From positions 727,444 through 791,443 of the forward strand of contig CAADRB010000015.1 of the NCBI GenBank assembly GCA_900708905.1: a stretch of 64,000 bases of DNA. The letters are read 5' to 3'. The number at the start of each line of letters is the position of its first letter. Within the stretch, counting starts at the first letter, position 1. The position numbers and the translations under genes are program-made. This DNA comes from Hymenolepis diminuta. Its lineage: Eukaryota; Platyhelminthes; Cestoda; Cyclophyllidea; Hymenolepididae. Shown piece after piece: positions 1-10,930 of the stretch. The notes beneath the pieces were generated by a model, which saw only the letters and a program-made list of their open reading frames with translations, was not told the DNA's origin and ran no database searches.

Positions 1-45
1 ATAATTAAAATGCAGATTTGGTCTAATTTAATTAATGGAATTTGG

Positions 46-708
46 TTAGAAGCTATCTGTGATGTGTCTGTGAGATCCAAAACTGACTCCCGAAGCTGTT
101 GCCCCGCCGCTGTATCCCATTTGGAGACGCATGACGGATTCCCCTTGTTTTAGTTGTTCTTCGGTAAAGTTCCGCTTGTTCTCAGTGTGGCGTTGCATCC
201 AGTAACCCTGAGGACCAGTGTATCCAGGTTTAGCCTGTGCTTCAACACCTAGTTGAGAAAGACAGATCACAACTTGAGGGAGATTAGTCTGTTCATAGAG
301 TTGATCAGTCTGGAAAGCTGAGGCGGATCCTACTCCCATTTCTTGGCAGAAGTTAATGAAAGCACCGATCCTCTCTCTTTGACGGTTTGTTTCGAAAATT
401 GCGCTCGATGCCACGTTCCATGTATTTGTTTTAAGTCGAGTAGGCGCTTCATCAGGTTTAAGACATGCAATAATATAGCCCAAAACCAGACCATTCTTGA
501 GGTAATTGTAGAACTCATCGGTTGAGGCGGAGCTTATATCCGTAGGTATTTCATTTACAGCATTCCTTAGGGCTTCAGAAATCCCGGATGGAGGTGTGAG
601 GAGGGTAATCCATTTCAGAACCTTGGCAGCCTCAGCCGCATCATATTTCTCATTAATTCGATTCTGGACTTCGCGAGAGAAACCAGCTTTGGAAGCCCGA
701 TACTCCAT
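46..708 (-). CDS. Calponin/transgelin-like protein (myophilin type), paralogue 1
   Basis: Uninterrupted coding sequence of 220 residues, probably a cytoplasmic actin-associated protein of muscle. It has one calponin-homology (CH) domain at about residues 25-135, with LKNGLVLGYIIACLKPDE and the stretch IFETNRQRERIGAFI, then the family block EQTNLPQVVICLSQLG. A single calponin-like repeat follows near the C terminus (SVMRLQMGYSGGA...GVSFGSHR). This domain order and length match transgelin, SM22 and the tapeworm muscle protein myophilin. I place the start at the ATG at 706-708, giving MEYRASKAGF, which aligns with the start of the divergent paralogue at 1598. The frame stays open to 741 but only with a non-ATG start. 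The TAA is at 46-48, and a possible ATTAAA poly(A) signal lies between the stop and the window edge. The family is certain; muscle expression is inferred. Confidence 0.93.
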   Translation of the reverse strand: MEYRASKAGFSREVQNRINEKYDAAEAAKVLKWITLLTPPSGISEALRNAVNEIPTDISSASTDEFYNYLKNGLVLGYIIACLKPDEAPTRLKTNTWNVASSAIFETNRQRERIGAFINFCQEMGVGSASAFQTDQLYEQTNLPQVVICLSQLGVEAQAKPGYTGPQGYWMQRHTENKRNFTEEQLKQGESVMRLQMGYSGGATASGVSFGSHRHITDSF

Positions 709-1597
709 AGATAAAATTATGATACAGTCAAAAGGACCCAAGATGCTTAAGTATGCATGATTCTGCTCTCTGATTGGCTGAATTCGTCGTCACTTAACGA
801 CTCTCACTTCTAAGCAAAAGTCACATGAGTACTACGTGGGTTAAAAATCTTACGAGAAAATATGACCGCCCTCTTTCATATTTTTGTGAGTCACCTCAGG
901 AAGGTGCAAAATAACTAGGTTGCAACTAAAAGCATATTTTGCCTAAGAAATTACGTTCTGGTAACTACAACAACCAGATAAGAAAGTTCCATATCGAGAC
1001 TGAATTTGAGTTGAATTTCAATAAAATTGCTAAACACCGTTTTAAGTGATTTCAAATTTAAAGTGTAAACGTCGTAACTAGAAAGGGGAGCGGAATTTTA
1101 CATCAATAAATGTCAGCCAATGAGAGTTGAGAACGCGGGAACTTCAACAAGTTACGCTCCTCAAGCTAATATTAGAAACATTTCGGAGTATATGGGTCAG
1201 ATTACCCCTTTCTCTTAACATTTTCGGATTTTCAAGCTAGATTCTTACGTTCCTGTTTAGCTTAAACTTCGCAATTAGCAATCAATACACCTTAATTTTA
1301 TTAAAAGGTGTAATGTTGATGCTGAATTTGTATCAGAGATGCGGCGACCCTGTAAGGACATATCGCGCAGAAACCTTAACAGCACTCAGCACCACCTGGC
1401 ATTATTTATGCGTGTCTTACTTCTAATGCACACACGTCCGCACGGCCAAGCTGAATGGTCTTTGATTGGTTCTCACATCACATGGCAGGGATTGATTGGA
1501 CAAGTCACAAGCGAATCAGAATTATGTGCTCAGGTAAAAGCTATATGCACTTGAAGGGCCTTATTTTGCAGTTTTGGATATCGCAGCTATAGCAATC
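709..1597. promoter_or_regulatory. Shared upstream region of the divergent calponin-like pair
   Basis: The two start codons are 889 bases apart, so both promoters and both 5' UTRs lie here. CCAAT boxes are visible at 773-777 (inverted), 1117-1121 (direct), 1465-1469 (inverted) and 1495-1499 (inverted). The last two are 30 bases apart, a spacing common for paired NF-Y sites. A CACCTG E-box lies at 1393-1398. I see no convincing TATA box at a useful distance. The motifs are seen directly; promoter function is inferred. Confidence 0.5.
1534..1571 (+). other. Probable 38-nt intron in the 5' UTR of the plus-strand calponin gene
   Basis: The donor CAG|GTAAAAG follows an exon end at 1533. The acceptor TTATTTTGCAG ends at 1571, and 26 bases later comes the ATG at 1598. 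The size matches the very short intron class of flatworms and the 42-nt first intron of the CaMKII gene in this window. If the acceptor is instead used for spliced-leader trans-splicing, the upstream bases would be outron rather than exon. Splice sites are read from the sequence; use is not proven. Confidence 0.6.
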
Positions 1598-2266
1598 ATG
1601 GCTTCTGGTTATCGTGCCGATAAATCTGGCTTTGCTCGTGAGGTTCAAGCTAGGATTATGGAGAAGTACGATGCTGAGGAGGCAGCGAAGGCCCTCAGAT
1701 GGATCCGTCTTCTAAAACCAGCAAATTCTCTTCCCGAATCTTTAACTACGGCAGTTGAAAAGATCCCTCAGGATATTTCGACTGTATCAGCTGATGATTT
1801 TTACAAATACCTTAAGGATGGGCTTGTTCTGGGCTATCTTATCGGCTGTCTCAGGCCGGATGAGGTCTCAAAGAGCCTTGGAAAAGCAATGTGGACGATT
1901 TCTGATAAAGCCATCTTCGAGACGAATCGTCAACGTGAAAGGATCGGAGCTTTCATAGATTTTTGCCAGAAGATGGGTGTAGCGTCAGCATCTGCCTTTC
2001 AGACCGACCAACTTCATGAACAGACCAATCTTCCCCAAGTTGTGATTTGTCTTTCACAACTGGGTGTTGAAGCCCAGGCTAAACCTGATTACACTGGTCC
2101 TCAAGGTTACTGGATGCAACGTCACCAAGAAAATCGAAGAACCTTCACCAAAGAACAGTTGAAGGCTGGAGAATCCGTGATTGGACTTCAAATGGGCTAT
2201 ACGGGCGGTGCTAATCAATCGGGTATTACTTTTGGAGCTCAAAGGAAAGTCACTGACATGTTCTAA
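1598..2266 (+). CDS. Calponin/transgelin-like protein (myophilin type), paralogue 2
   Basis: Intronless coding sequence of 222 residues starting MASGYRADKSGF. The CH domain spans about residues 28-135 (LKDGLVLGYLIGCLRPDE, then IFETNRQRERIGAFI at 107-120). EQTNLPQVVICLSQLG follows at 141-156, and one calponin-like repeat lies at about 192-217 (SVIGLQMGYTGGANQSGITFG). It is clearly a duplicate of the minus-strand gene at 46-708. The C-terminal half is nearly identical in protein, while many codons differ at silent positions, which points to purifying selection rather than very recent duplication. The ATG at 1598 is preferred because the frame upstream reads only from a TTG and crosses a likely splice acceptor. 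A run of 12 C follows the TAA almost directly. Confidence 0.94.
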   Translation: MASGYRADKSGFAREVQARIMEKYDAEEAAKALRWIRLLKPANSLPESLTTAVEKIPQDISTVSADDFYKYLKDGLVLGYLIGCLRPDEVSKSLGKAMWTISDKAIFETNRQRERIGAFIDFCQKMGVASASAFQTDQLHEQTNLPQVVICLSQLGVEAQAKPDYTGPQGYWMQRHQENRRTFTKEQLKAGESVIGLQMGYTGGANQSGITFGAQRKVTDMF

Positions 2267-5200
2267 CACCCCCCCCCCCCTTTTATTTTGCATATTTGAC
2301 GCTGTTAAATGTGAGATCTATCTGAAGAAAATTATAATGTGATATGTGCATTGTTGTCGTGTTTCGTTTGAAATGCAATTCTTGCTTTCATTTGTTTTGT
2401 GAGTTGCAGCTATTGGACTTGTTCTATCGGTCACTAGTGTTATTTTGAATTGGTGTGTAATTTTGATGAGCGTTCGTGCGGAACTATGTTACAGCGATGA
2501 AGTGTGATCTTGGATTATGTGAGTTAAGGTTTTCTGGAATCATCTTGTTAAGTACCCACTAATTTATGTAGGGGTATCGGTTCGTTAATGAGAGGGCTGG
2601 TTTTATTCTTTTTTCGAAAGTTGGCTCAGAAAAGACTCTAACGAGCTGAAACATTTAAACCCATAGTGGTTTGCAATTTCCCTTTGGTTTTTAAGATAGA
2701 TTTGGAGTTAGTTGGGAAGCTGTTTTTATCGTCACCAATTTTACAACAACTTACGGTGAGAATGCGAGATGAAGTACTTGGTTGATGCTTGTCTGTCAGG
2801 GGAATATTGCCTTGAAAGAATATTGGCAACTTTTGCATGCATTCGGTCTCCTGGACTGTGTTAAGGGCGTAAAGTAGCGTTATGGATAACTTGTTAAATT
2901 GTGCTACATTCTAGCCCTTGAATTCGTTTCGACAAGTGCAGTTGTGTTTTAACCGATCGACAGCAAGGTTTGTTAATTCCGTATATTGGAATAATGGGCT
3001 TTGTCAATTTTTTACTAAATGCAACTTATCGATGTAATGTCTAATTCAAGCTGAGACTGGAATAGCTTGAACAATTTCCATTATAATTAGAGAAATAATC
3101 AGTCTTCCAAAAAGTAGGCTTTCCCCACTCAGCCCATTTTCGGTGTTTATATCTGTGTCGTTTTCCAATTGTCTCCATTTCGTCTCACATCTCGGTCGGT
3201 AGTTTTCTTCACACACAGTGTGAAGAAAACGTATGCATATTTCAGTTTTCCAGAAAATTCCCCTGTTTCTATGCCACATTCTAATCCCCCATATAATACC
3301 GCATTTTAATGAAGTTTACAACCCAAATTTTGGAAATGAAACATTTTTGTGCTGCAATTAGATGTCGTTAATAGAGATTACGAGAATTTTAGTGACATTT
3401 TTTCTTACAAAATCTTAGCCAATCTGAGAGTTCCTTTGAAATTCATATTAGAAGAACGGATCAGCTTCACAATAAGGGGGGAGAAACATGCAGATAAAGT
3501 CGAGCGGCTTTTGTCGAGGTCATTGGCGAGCTGGTGCTCTTTGTGACGCATGGCTCACCTACCCAACCTCATACAACTATGACTATTCTCCTCCTCCCAC
3601 ATTCACCGAATTGATGCGTCATCCGAGGAAGCATTTAACTTAAAATGCCTGTGCGCATAATGGAAATTGAATCTAAATTGTCATCTAATCGATTTCTCTC
3701 TCTCCTTTTTTAATGGTTTGTTTGGTTTGTGTGCGCATTGAAGGGTGGACTAGTATGATATGTGGTTTGCAAAGTGAAAACAGTTGGCTTTATTTCGGGC
3801 CAAAATGTAAACGGAAAACAGTGCATAGGATGCTAGCTCAAATGTTTGTCCTTTGGTCTTTAAAAGCCTACCTTGGTGGCCGAAAATCTCTTTGATATTA
3901 GTAAACTTAAAGACCAAGAAAGTATTCACTTTTATATGTCAAATTGAATCCACCTATCTAGCTATTTTTCCTATCCTTTTTAGCTTAAAGAGGTGGCATA
4001 CCGGGTGCTCCAAGTCTGTAAAGAAGAAACCGGTAAAAAAAGACACTGGATGTTAGTAGGCTTATGATCATTCCGAATTCAAGGCCTCTCGGCGAACTAA
4101 AGAGAAAACAGAAATTTAGTCTGCAAATGTAATCCCTAGAATTAAGCATCACGAGTCAGAGCTGCAATAGAAATCAGACCAAAGTATGAGGATTCCAAAA
4201 AAATTGAAAGGTTATTCCGAATTTCGAGGGAATTTCTCTTCGAAGCTCCGTAATGTGAAAGCCATTCATCCTGCTATCAAAACCATTTCTTATATGGCTT
4301 ATAAATAAATTACTTGTTATCATCTCACGCTCAACTTAATGCAACTCCTCATTTCCCATTTCCCTCTAACATAATTCCTTAGTTAAAGCTTATCGTTAAT
4401 CAATGCTTTCTTTGTTAGCTTTTGCATGATCAGTCTTTACTCTTATGCGCCACTCCTATGCAAATGACTTGATTTATTCCCTACACTTGCAGAGATTGGC
4501 ATTGGCTTTAATGTTAAGTGCCTTTTTACAAGCATCTTTGGATCTTTTAGTGAGACGGTTAGCGGTTGTGACCACAAATTGAAATGCAGTGTGATCTGAA
4601 ATGGCCTGTTTCAAAATAGTATAAAATAAGTTCGTAATTGCTGAAAGGGAGTGGAAAATTATTGCTCAACTTAGTATCTAGCCCGAAGGTAGAATGAAAT
4701 CGAGAAGAGCCTCTAAGTTTCCATTTACCTTTTGCCAAAGACGGTCAAAAGAAACAGAGCAGATACATGTTTAATCAACCAAAAGAATTTGTCGGATTTT
4801 TCTAGAAAATGTCATAAATATCACCTTCGTTATGGTCAAAATCAAACAATCTATTACTCATCATCAGGCCCAGAGCTTTCCAAGTGTGATATAGTGGTTC
4901 CCCCCTATTTCAACCACTCACTTTAGTTTCAAACACAATATTATAATCTACGCTCGAAAAATGTATCATCCAGAGAGCATGATTCAATCTATTGAATCAA
5001 GTCAAATGGAGAAGCGTGACATTAACATTACTCAGACGACTACCGCATATGGGTAGCGCATTGCGATAGGAAGTTTTGGTTATGGACAAAAATCGGGATA
5101 TTTTAAGAAAATCTGTATCGTTGAACATTTTCGGAACATTCAAACCGTATGCTTCGTATACATGAGAATATGGACTCATCTATTCATTATTGGCTTTTAC

Positions 5201-8010
5201 TCTTTGTGGCTGAGAATAGATACAAATGCATAAGCATATAGTGTCTTGGAGAAAGAGCATTTACACTTAATTCCTGCGTATTCTACTGATTTTGAGTCAG
5301 CTGTAATCGAAGTATTATTTCAATTGTGAAACAGGGATATTTCAGCAACCTTCATTAGTGGAAATAGGAAATGAATTTTGGAGTATGCATTTTAACGCTT
5401 GTTATTATAAATTTTCTGCAGTTTCTTAAAAGAAAAACAAATAAGAAACTATTAAAACAGATAAATGACTTTTATGAAAAGTATTCATGTACTAAGTCGA
5501 CCTCGATACAGGCAGCCGTTCAGCTGTGAAAAATTATGTCCTCGTGACGGCACAGTTTTTATTTATGTTTCAGAAGGTGAGTTTTAGAAATATTATTCAG
5601 GCGCGGAGACAGTAACAGCTTTTAATACACGTTGACACCTTGGGTGAGGTCTGATATGCTCAAACTACCCTGACTGTTTCAAGATAACCAACCAGTTAAT
5701 TTTATCAGCCAGTAAATAAACCTTAAACATCGGGGAGCTGAATTCATCAAGTAACCTAGAATGTAGATCCTAAAATATGAACTATCGATAAATAGGACAT
5801 GATGCAGTGAATTATATCCATTAAGTGAAGAGTGAACAATCTGATGAATCCAGATTATAAATGAAGTGGGGCTCACCTTTTCCCTAATTCTACCCGACCA
5901 CTCCCCTTTCTTCACTTATCACCGAACCATCATCCTCTTCTAGCCTTTCTATATTTTTACTCTAACGTGGGTAGTAATAATAACATCGTCTTTAGGTACA
6001 GAAACCACTTATTAAGATTCAGATAGATCTCTAGAATCACTGATGCATATTCTTCATACCCATATGGAAATGACCGCTGTTTCTTACATATATTTGGGGC
6101 AACTGGTTATGATTTTTTAATGGTCGTTGTTTGACATCTAAATTATTATTTAGTTAACAAAAATTGCAAGTGAAAATTTTTCCGTCTAAATATTTCGTAT
6201 TGCTGTTGGAAGTAAGAAATAGAGCTCTTCCTTTCAGTAGTAACCATAGCTATAATTAAAAAGACTAAGTATATTTCTCTCTCACAACTAAAATTAATCG
6301 CCTTCGTTTAAGCAAATTAACGAAAAAATGCCAAACGGGAATACATCAGCTCATGTGTAGAACAAAGGGCATGAGTAAGGTGAAACGTTAACTAGCAAGA
6401 TGATGACTCATATTATGCCAGACTGAGAAATGAAATATGAGAAATTAGACGGAGATAGTGTGTCTTACATTTCGATGACGCATATTATAAGTAGGAAAGC
6501 CTAATCTGCTTTGGACATTAAAAATCAAAAGTTCATAAAAATGGGATCCTGAATCCAAATGAGCTGAAAATGCATCTGTTGATATCATTAGAAGAAAATA
6601 TATACTATCTTCTCATATATTTCCTGGAACACTTTAAACCTGTGGTTTGGACATTTTTAGTATCAGTTAAATGCCTTTACCTATTTAAGAGAACAGAAGA
6701 AATTAAAATTCGAAGAAGAAGATGGTGAAATTAATGACGCGAAAAGTAGGTATATTATATGGTAATAGTTATCTTAATTTCAGAAAAAATTGTTGTAACT
6801 TTTATACTGTTTTTCATCCAGCTGTAAATGGGAAACTGAATACAAGAAGGGTTGTAGAATTACACTATAAATGTATACCGCATTCATAGAACTACTCCGT
6901 CTCAAAATATATGCTCTTTTGTGATCCTAAACCTTATATTTCAAAGCCTGCATTCAATCTTAGAATTTGAATGAACTCTGAAGTAATGAATATATGCACC
7001 CAGGTCTCTTTCACATTCTCTGTAAAAATTCACATTCTTATGAAATTCTAAATTCAATTAAGAAATTATTAAAATTTTCTAGGTAAAGTATTGTCTTGAT
7101 GCCAATCAAATCGAATCATGATGTTCACTTTTAAGGGAAGTGAAAATTAGTAGGTTTTGTTTCTTAAGTTGATTAAATTTTAAGGTTAAAAAAGCACAAG
7201 TAAAGATGTCTATCAGAATCTAAACGTAGGTATTCATATTAAAAAAAAAATAGATATCAAGCCAGGATCAAGTTTTCTTTTAGAAACTAACCCCTTTCAG
7301 GAAAGTGAGATCAAATTTCAGTTATGAGAACACATATTATAGTATTTTCAAGATAGATAGGTGAAATCGTGTACATTTCACGAAATAAAAATACATGCTT
7401 AAACAGGGTATTTAAAGGGAATACTGGGAAATTCGAAATATGACCGCCGATTCGTTTTGATATTCATTTATTTTGGTATCTGCTAAAGGTGACTTACCTA
7501 CCTACGTGGCAGGAATTTCCATGATGTTGAAATTGGGTTAATGCATTTGCACAGGTACTCAAACCAGAGTAAAATAGTAAAAAAGAATATCCTCTATTTT
7601 GTAAATCGATAGTTTTTAACTTGTATAAAATAAGCGGCAATTAAAGTTATTTTAGATCAAGTCAAGATCACTGTTTTGGAACCACAGAAAGAAGAAAAGA
7701 AAAGATTTAGTAAAGCAATACTTTAATGTGAGGTAGCAGCCAGAAATGTATTGATTACTGTAAATGAAATAGGTCGGAGGGTATCGGAAATGATGCTGGT
7801 AGAATGAATTAGTACGGTCACTGTAGATAACAGTTGGTTAGAAGACATGAATGTAGGAGCTGAAGATAATACTCGGAGCTGTGGGAGCTAAGTGTCTGAA
7901 AGTATGAACAGAAGTTTATATGGTGATTGGAGCCGGGTGTCAAGGGTAGGATAACGATAGCTGGCAAAGGCAGTTGGAATGGTTATAGATGCAGTGTGAA
8001 GGATGATCCT
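2267..8010. other. 3' flank of calponin paralogue 2 and gene-free spacer
   Basis: The first few hundred bases should hold the 3' UTR, beginning with the C12 run at 2269-2280. I see no canonical AATAAA until about 4304, so the transcript end is unclear. A perfect 13-bp hairpin lies at 3202-3230. The short open frames here (60-80 codons) show no family motif and fit random expectation for AT-rich DNA. I see no gene in this stretch. Confidence 0.6.
3202..3230. repeat. Perfect 13-bp inverted repeat with 3-base loop
   Basis: The left arm 3202-3214 (GTTTTCTTCACAC) and right arm 3218-3230 (GTGTGAAGAAAAC) are exact reverse complements around the loop ACA. It lies about 0.95 kb downstream of the calponin stop codon. 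It could be a structure in a long 3' UTR, the core of a degenerate mobile element, or chance. The pairing is seen directly; no function is assigned. Confidence 0.8.
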
Positions 8011-8154
8011 CTATGCATTTCAAAAATTACTCTTTATTAGCATCCCCTATGAAAATACTTCGGTTTTTCGTCCACGAAGTCGCAGTGATATCTTTGTGTT
8101 TCTATGACACAAGACCCCTATCTGTTATGTCTAAATGCGTCGATCGATTATCCC

Positions 8155-8347
8155 NNNNNNNNNNNNNNNNNNNNNNNNNNNNNNNNNNNNNNNNNNNNNN
8201 NNNNNNNNNNNNNNNNNNNNNNNNNNNNNNNNNNNNNNNNNNNNNNNNNNNNNNNNNNNNNNNNNNNNNNNNNNNNNNNNNNNNNNNNNNNNNNNNNNNN
8301 NNNNNNNNNNNNNNNNNNNNNNNNNNNNNNNNNNNNNNNNNNNNNNN
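8155..8347. other. Assembly gap (193 N)
   Basis: A run of unknown bases. It directly abuts the gag-like relic on its right side, so the gap probably falls inside a repeated element that could not be assembled. Confidence 0.99.
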
Positions 8348-8610
8348 CCAAACAGTTTCGTAGAAAGTAAGATTCAAAATAGTCCTGGGATGGACAAAAC
8401 CTTTGAGCTTTTTATTTTCAGCATCTCCTAACTTCCATAACAACAGCCTAACTTTACATAATCTGGGGTATCAGTGAGATCGCTACGACAAATATTATCA
8501 TACATTTCAAACCAGTTAGCAAATGGTTGATCTGCCTCTGGGTCATGGTGGAATTGATTAAGCTGTTGAATCAGGGAATCTGCAGATGGTTCGGGTAAGG
8601 AGGTATTCAA
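8348..8610 (-). pseudogene. Gypsy-type LTR retrotransposon gag relic, frameshifted and cut by the gap
   Basis: Two overlapping minus-strand frames make up one broken gag segment. The first (8428-8610) carries the pattern DPEA..PFANWFEMYDNI, typical of Ty3/gypsy gag proteins (a DP-acidic patch, then a W-F core). The second begins in the overlap near 8443 and carries VRLLLWKLGDAE followed by LTFYETV, the next conserved blocks of the same domain. The two frames are joined by a one-base shift, so the copy is not functional. The rest runs into the N gap. On the far side, 8010-8154, I cannot identify more of the element. Recognition rests on the motif order; I could not compare it with a database. 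Confidence 0.72.
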
Positions 8611-9070
8611 TATTTCAGTTTTAATATTTACAACTATAGAAAGCCTTTCTTACAGCATCATAAGATTTTTTTGCTGTTTCTTCAGAAAAGTTTATTCTTT
8701 TTTAAGATAAGTTCAAATTCATCAATATTCAATAACATCTTATAGATATTCACATTTTGAGTTATTTTTATCATTCATCGCCAAATCTTACGATCTACAA
8801 GCCGATATCACAACCAGAAGAATGAAAACACAAGTTCTTCTTACAGTTCAACTTAGAATACGACAGTATAGCGTAATTCATATACGTTAAAATAAAAAAC
8901 TTAATGTTTGGTCAATATTTCAATGATAATGAGAGGAGAAAATAAAACAAAATATAAATTTCGTTAAGGAAAATATTTAATAACTATTTACAATTATATT
9001 TTCATGACAAAGTTACTGATGATGAAGAATACTAAGCACTGATGAACTCTCAGTGTCGGACAGCATGGTA

Positions 9071-9145
9071 ACTCTCCTTGAGACTCGGCGACCTGAACGT
9101 GATAGACTTCCTCCTGTCGTTGATGGTATCTCAGTTGCCTGTCTA
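9071..9145 (+). repeat. Short interspersed repeat, copy 1 of 3
   Basis: The segment with CTCCTTGAGACTCGGCGACC and, further on, CTTCCTCCTGTCGTTGATGG resembles 10871-10930 (CTCCCTTTAAGACACCGCGA) and 24153-24215 (CTCTCTTTGAGATATTTGAG, then CCTTCCTCCTGTCGTCAAGC). The similarity is partial and judged by eye. The family is unknown. Confidence 0.4.
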
Positions 9146-10087
9146 AACAGTTTAATTTACTCAAAATAGTGACCTAGATCAGACGTTTTCTCTCTGGAAT
9201 CTTCTAGAAATATTATTTTTATGCAAGAAAAATATTTTATCAAATATTTTTCCTTGAAAAAATAACAGTTTTATTATTTACATCAGCTATATTTCCTTTA
9301 CATTTATAATATTGGTGTGTTTATACATTTCGAGATCATAATTAAAGTTTGCCTTGTGCCTAACTGACATTTTGTGTTCTCCTACTATCATCCCTGTCTG
9401 AAGAAAACTGGGATATCGGGCTTGTAAATCGCAAAAGTATGTGAAACCCCCTATGTACACTTCCATTTTTAAGTAAAACTTCATGTGTATTCTTTTCATG
9501 CTCCTTTGAACCAAAACTGATTAATGATTAAATTAATTGATCACTAAAATAGCAACTTTCTTTTCACTCAGTTTGCATAAACACAAATATCACGGAAATT
9601 ACACCTAACGCACTAAAAAGTATGAGTTATGAGAAAAAATATAGGTCACTCTCTCTTGAAGAACAGAGTAAAAATTAGTAAATAGTGATAGCACAAAATA
9701 CTATGTGCATTATTAACTGGGTAAATTAACGAAATGTGATCACAAATTATAATATTATATAGCTTATGTGATTTAAGTAGTAAAATGATCTCATTGCCTA
9801 AAACGAAAAATTCCAATTTTAAACAATTATTTAATCATGTTGTTAATCCTTATTATCATATTTGAAATGTCTCAATTAAAGTTTAAGCACTTCACGTAAC
9901 TTTTAAAATATGAGTATGAATAAAATAAAAGTAAAAATAACGCAAAATAAAAAAAATAAAACAAAAATCCTTACCTCATATTTGTACATTTTTAAAAACT
10001 ATGTCTTGAGTTTAAAGGATGAGTATGTGCTTGTAAGAATTATCGATTTTAGCATTTAGAAATAATTTCACTGCTTTTTTCTGACAG

Positions 10088-10265
10088 TTTCGTGCCTGAC
10101 GAAGGAAAAATAGACATTAAGCGTGCTGCCATTGGAGATCAAAAGTTTGAATGGTCGGTGTATTTCAATGAATACTTAGACGTATTCAGATACAATCAAT
10201 GTTAAATCTGGTGAAATACGTGGACGTGTGGGGGATGAATATGATAGACAGGAACATCGTATTGG
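10088..10265 (+). pseudogene. Coding-like fragment between splice-like sites, not recognised
   Basis: A good acceptor (TTTTTTCTGACAG, ending 10087) is followed by about 39 open codons with a protein-like composition, beginning FVPDEGKIDIKRAAIGDQKF. The frame ends in TAA shortly after 10200, but another frame then reads VKSGEIRGRVGDEYDRQEH up to a strong donor, ATTG|GTAAGT, at 10266. It looks like a former exon with a frameshift, either a relic of a host gene or part of a mobile element. I do not recognise the protein, and I see no companion exons nearby. Confidence 0.3.
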
Positions 10266-10870
10266 TAAGTCAGTACTACTGAGATCTGCTTAGCTAAGTT
10301 CAACCAAGATTTTTGCAAGATTTTTCCATTACTAATTCAGGGTGTAATTTTTCTCTCAGTTATCGCCTTCCGAATATTAATATTTTCATTTCATCGAAAA
10401 AATATCTCTCATTAAGCGATCCAATAGAATGTAGACTTCATAAATTCAGGTCACTTTTACTTTTTTCTTATGAATAAAATGATACGAACTAAAATAATAG
10501 TAAATCGAGGACCTGCAAAGCAATACTCGAGAAATTAGGGGAGATTAGTACAGACCATAAGTTTTAAGCAAGTCGGTATTTGAAACTACTACTTCTGCTT
10601 TTCGACTAGAGGAGACTTCAGTGAGGTTTTACTATAACAGATGATACACGAAAAGGAAATATTGTCCGAAACTGGAATCATACCGCCTCAGGCGATAGAA
10701 TCCAGACATCTCGATTTCAATTGGAATATCTAGTTTCGTCCTCAAGAAGTTCGTTAAGGAGGAGGCTTGATTACTTGATTAGTATTTGAGAGCATTGTCA
10801 CTCTGGGTCCATAAGTCCTCACATTAAAGGTTGGCAGCCTGAAATTTAGGTGCTTGCGTTTTGCTGTGGA

Positions 10871-10930
10871 TCATCTCCCTTTAAGACACCGCGACCTGAA
10901 TAACGATTGATTTCTTCCACCTGTCAAATG
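10871..10930 (+). repeat. Short interspersed repeat, copy 2 of 3
   Basis: Diverged relative of the segment at 9071-9145, sharing the CTCC...GAGAC/AAGACAC...GCGACCTGAA...TTCYTCCNCCTGTC order. The assignment is by eye and tentative. Confidence 0.35.

Noticed and set aside
1339..1554. 71-codon frame upstream of calponin paralogue 2
   Set aside because: It overlaps the promoter/5' UTR, contains two CCAAT boxes on the other strand and the donor of the 38-nt intron, and has no motif.
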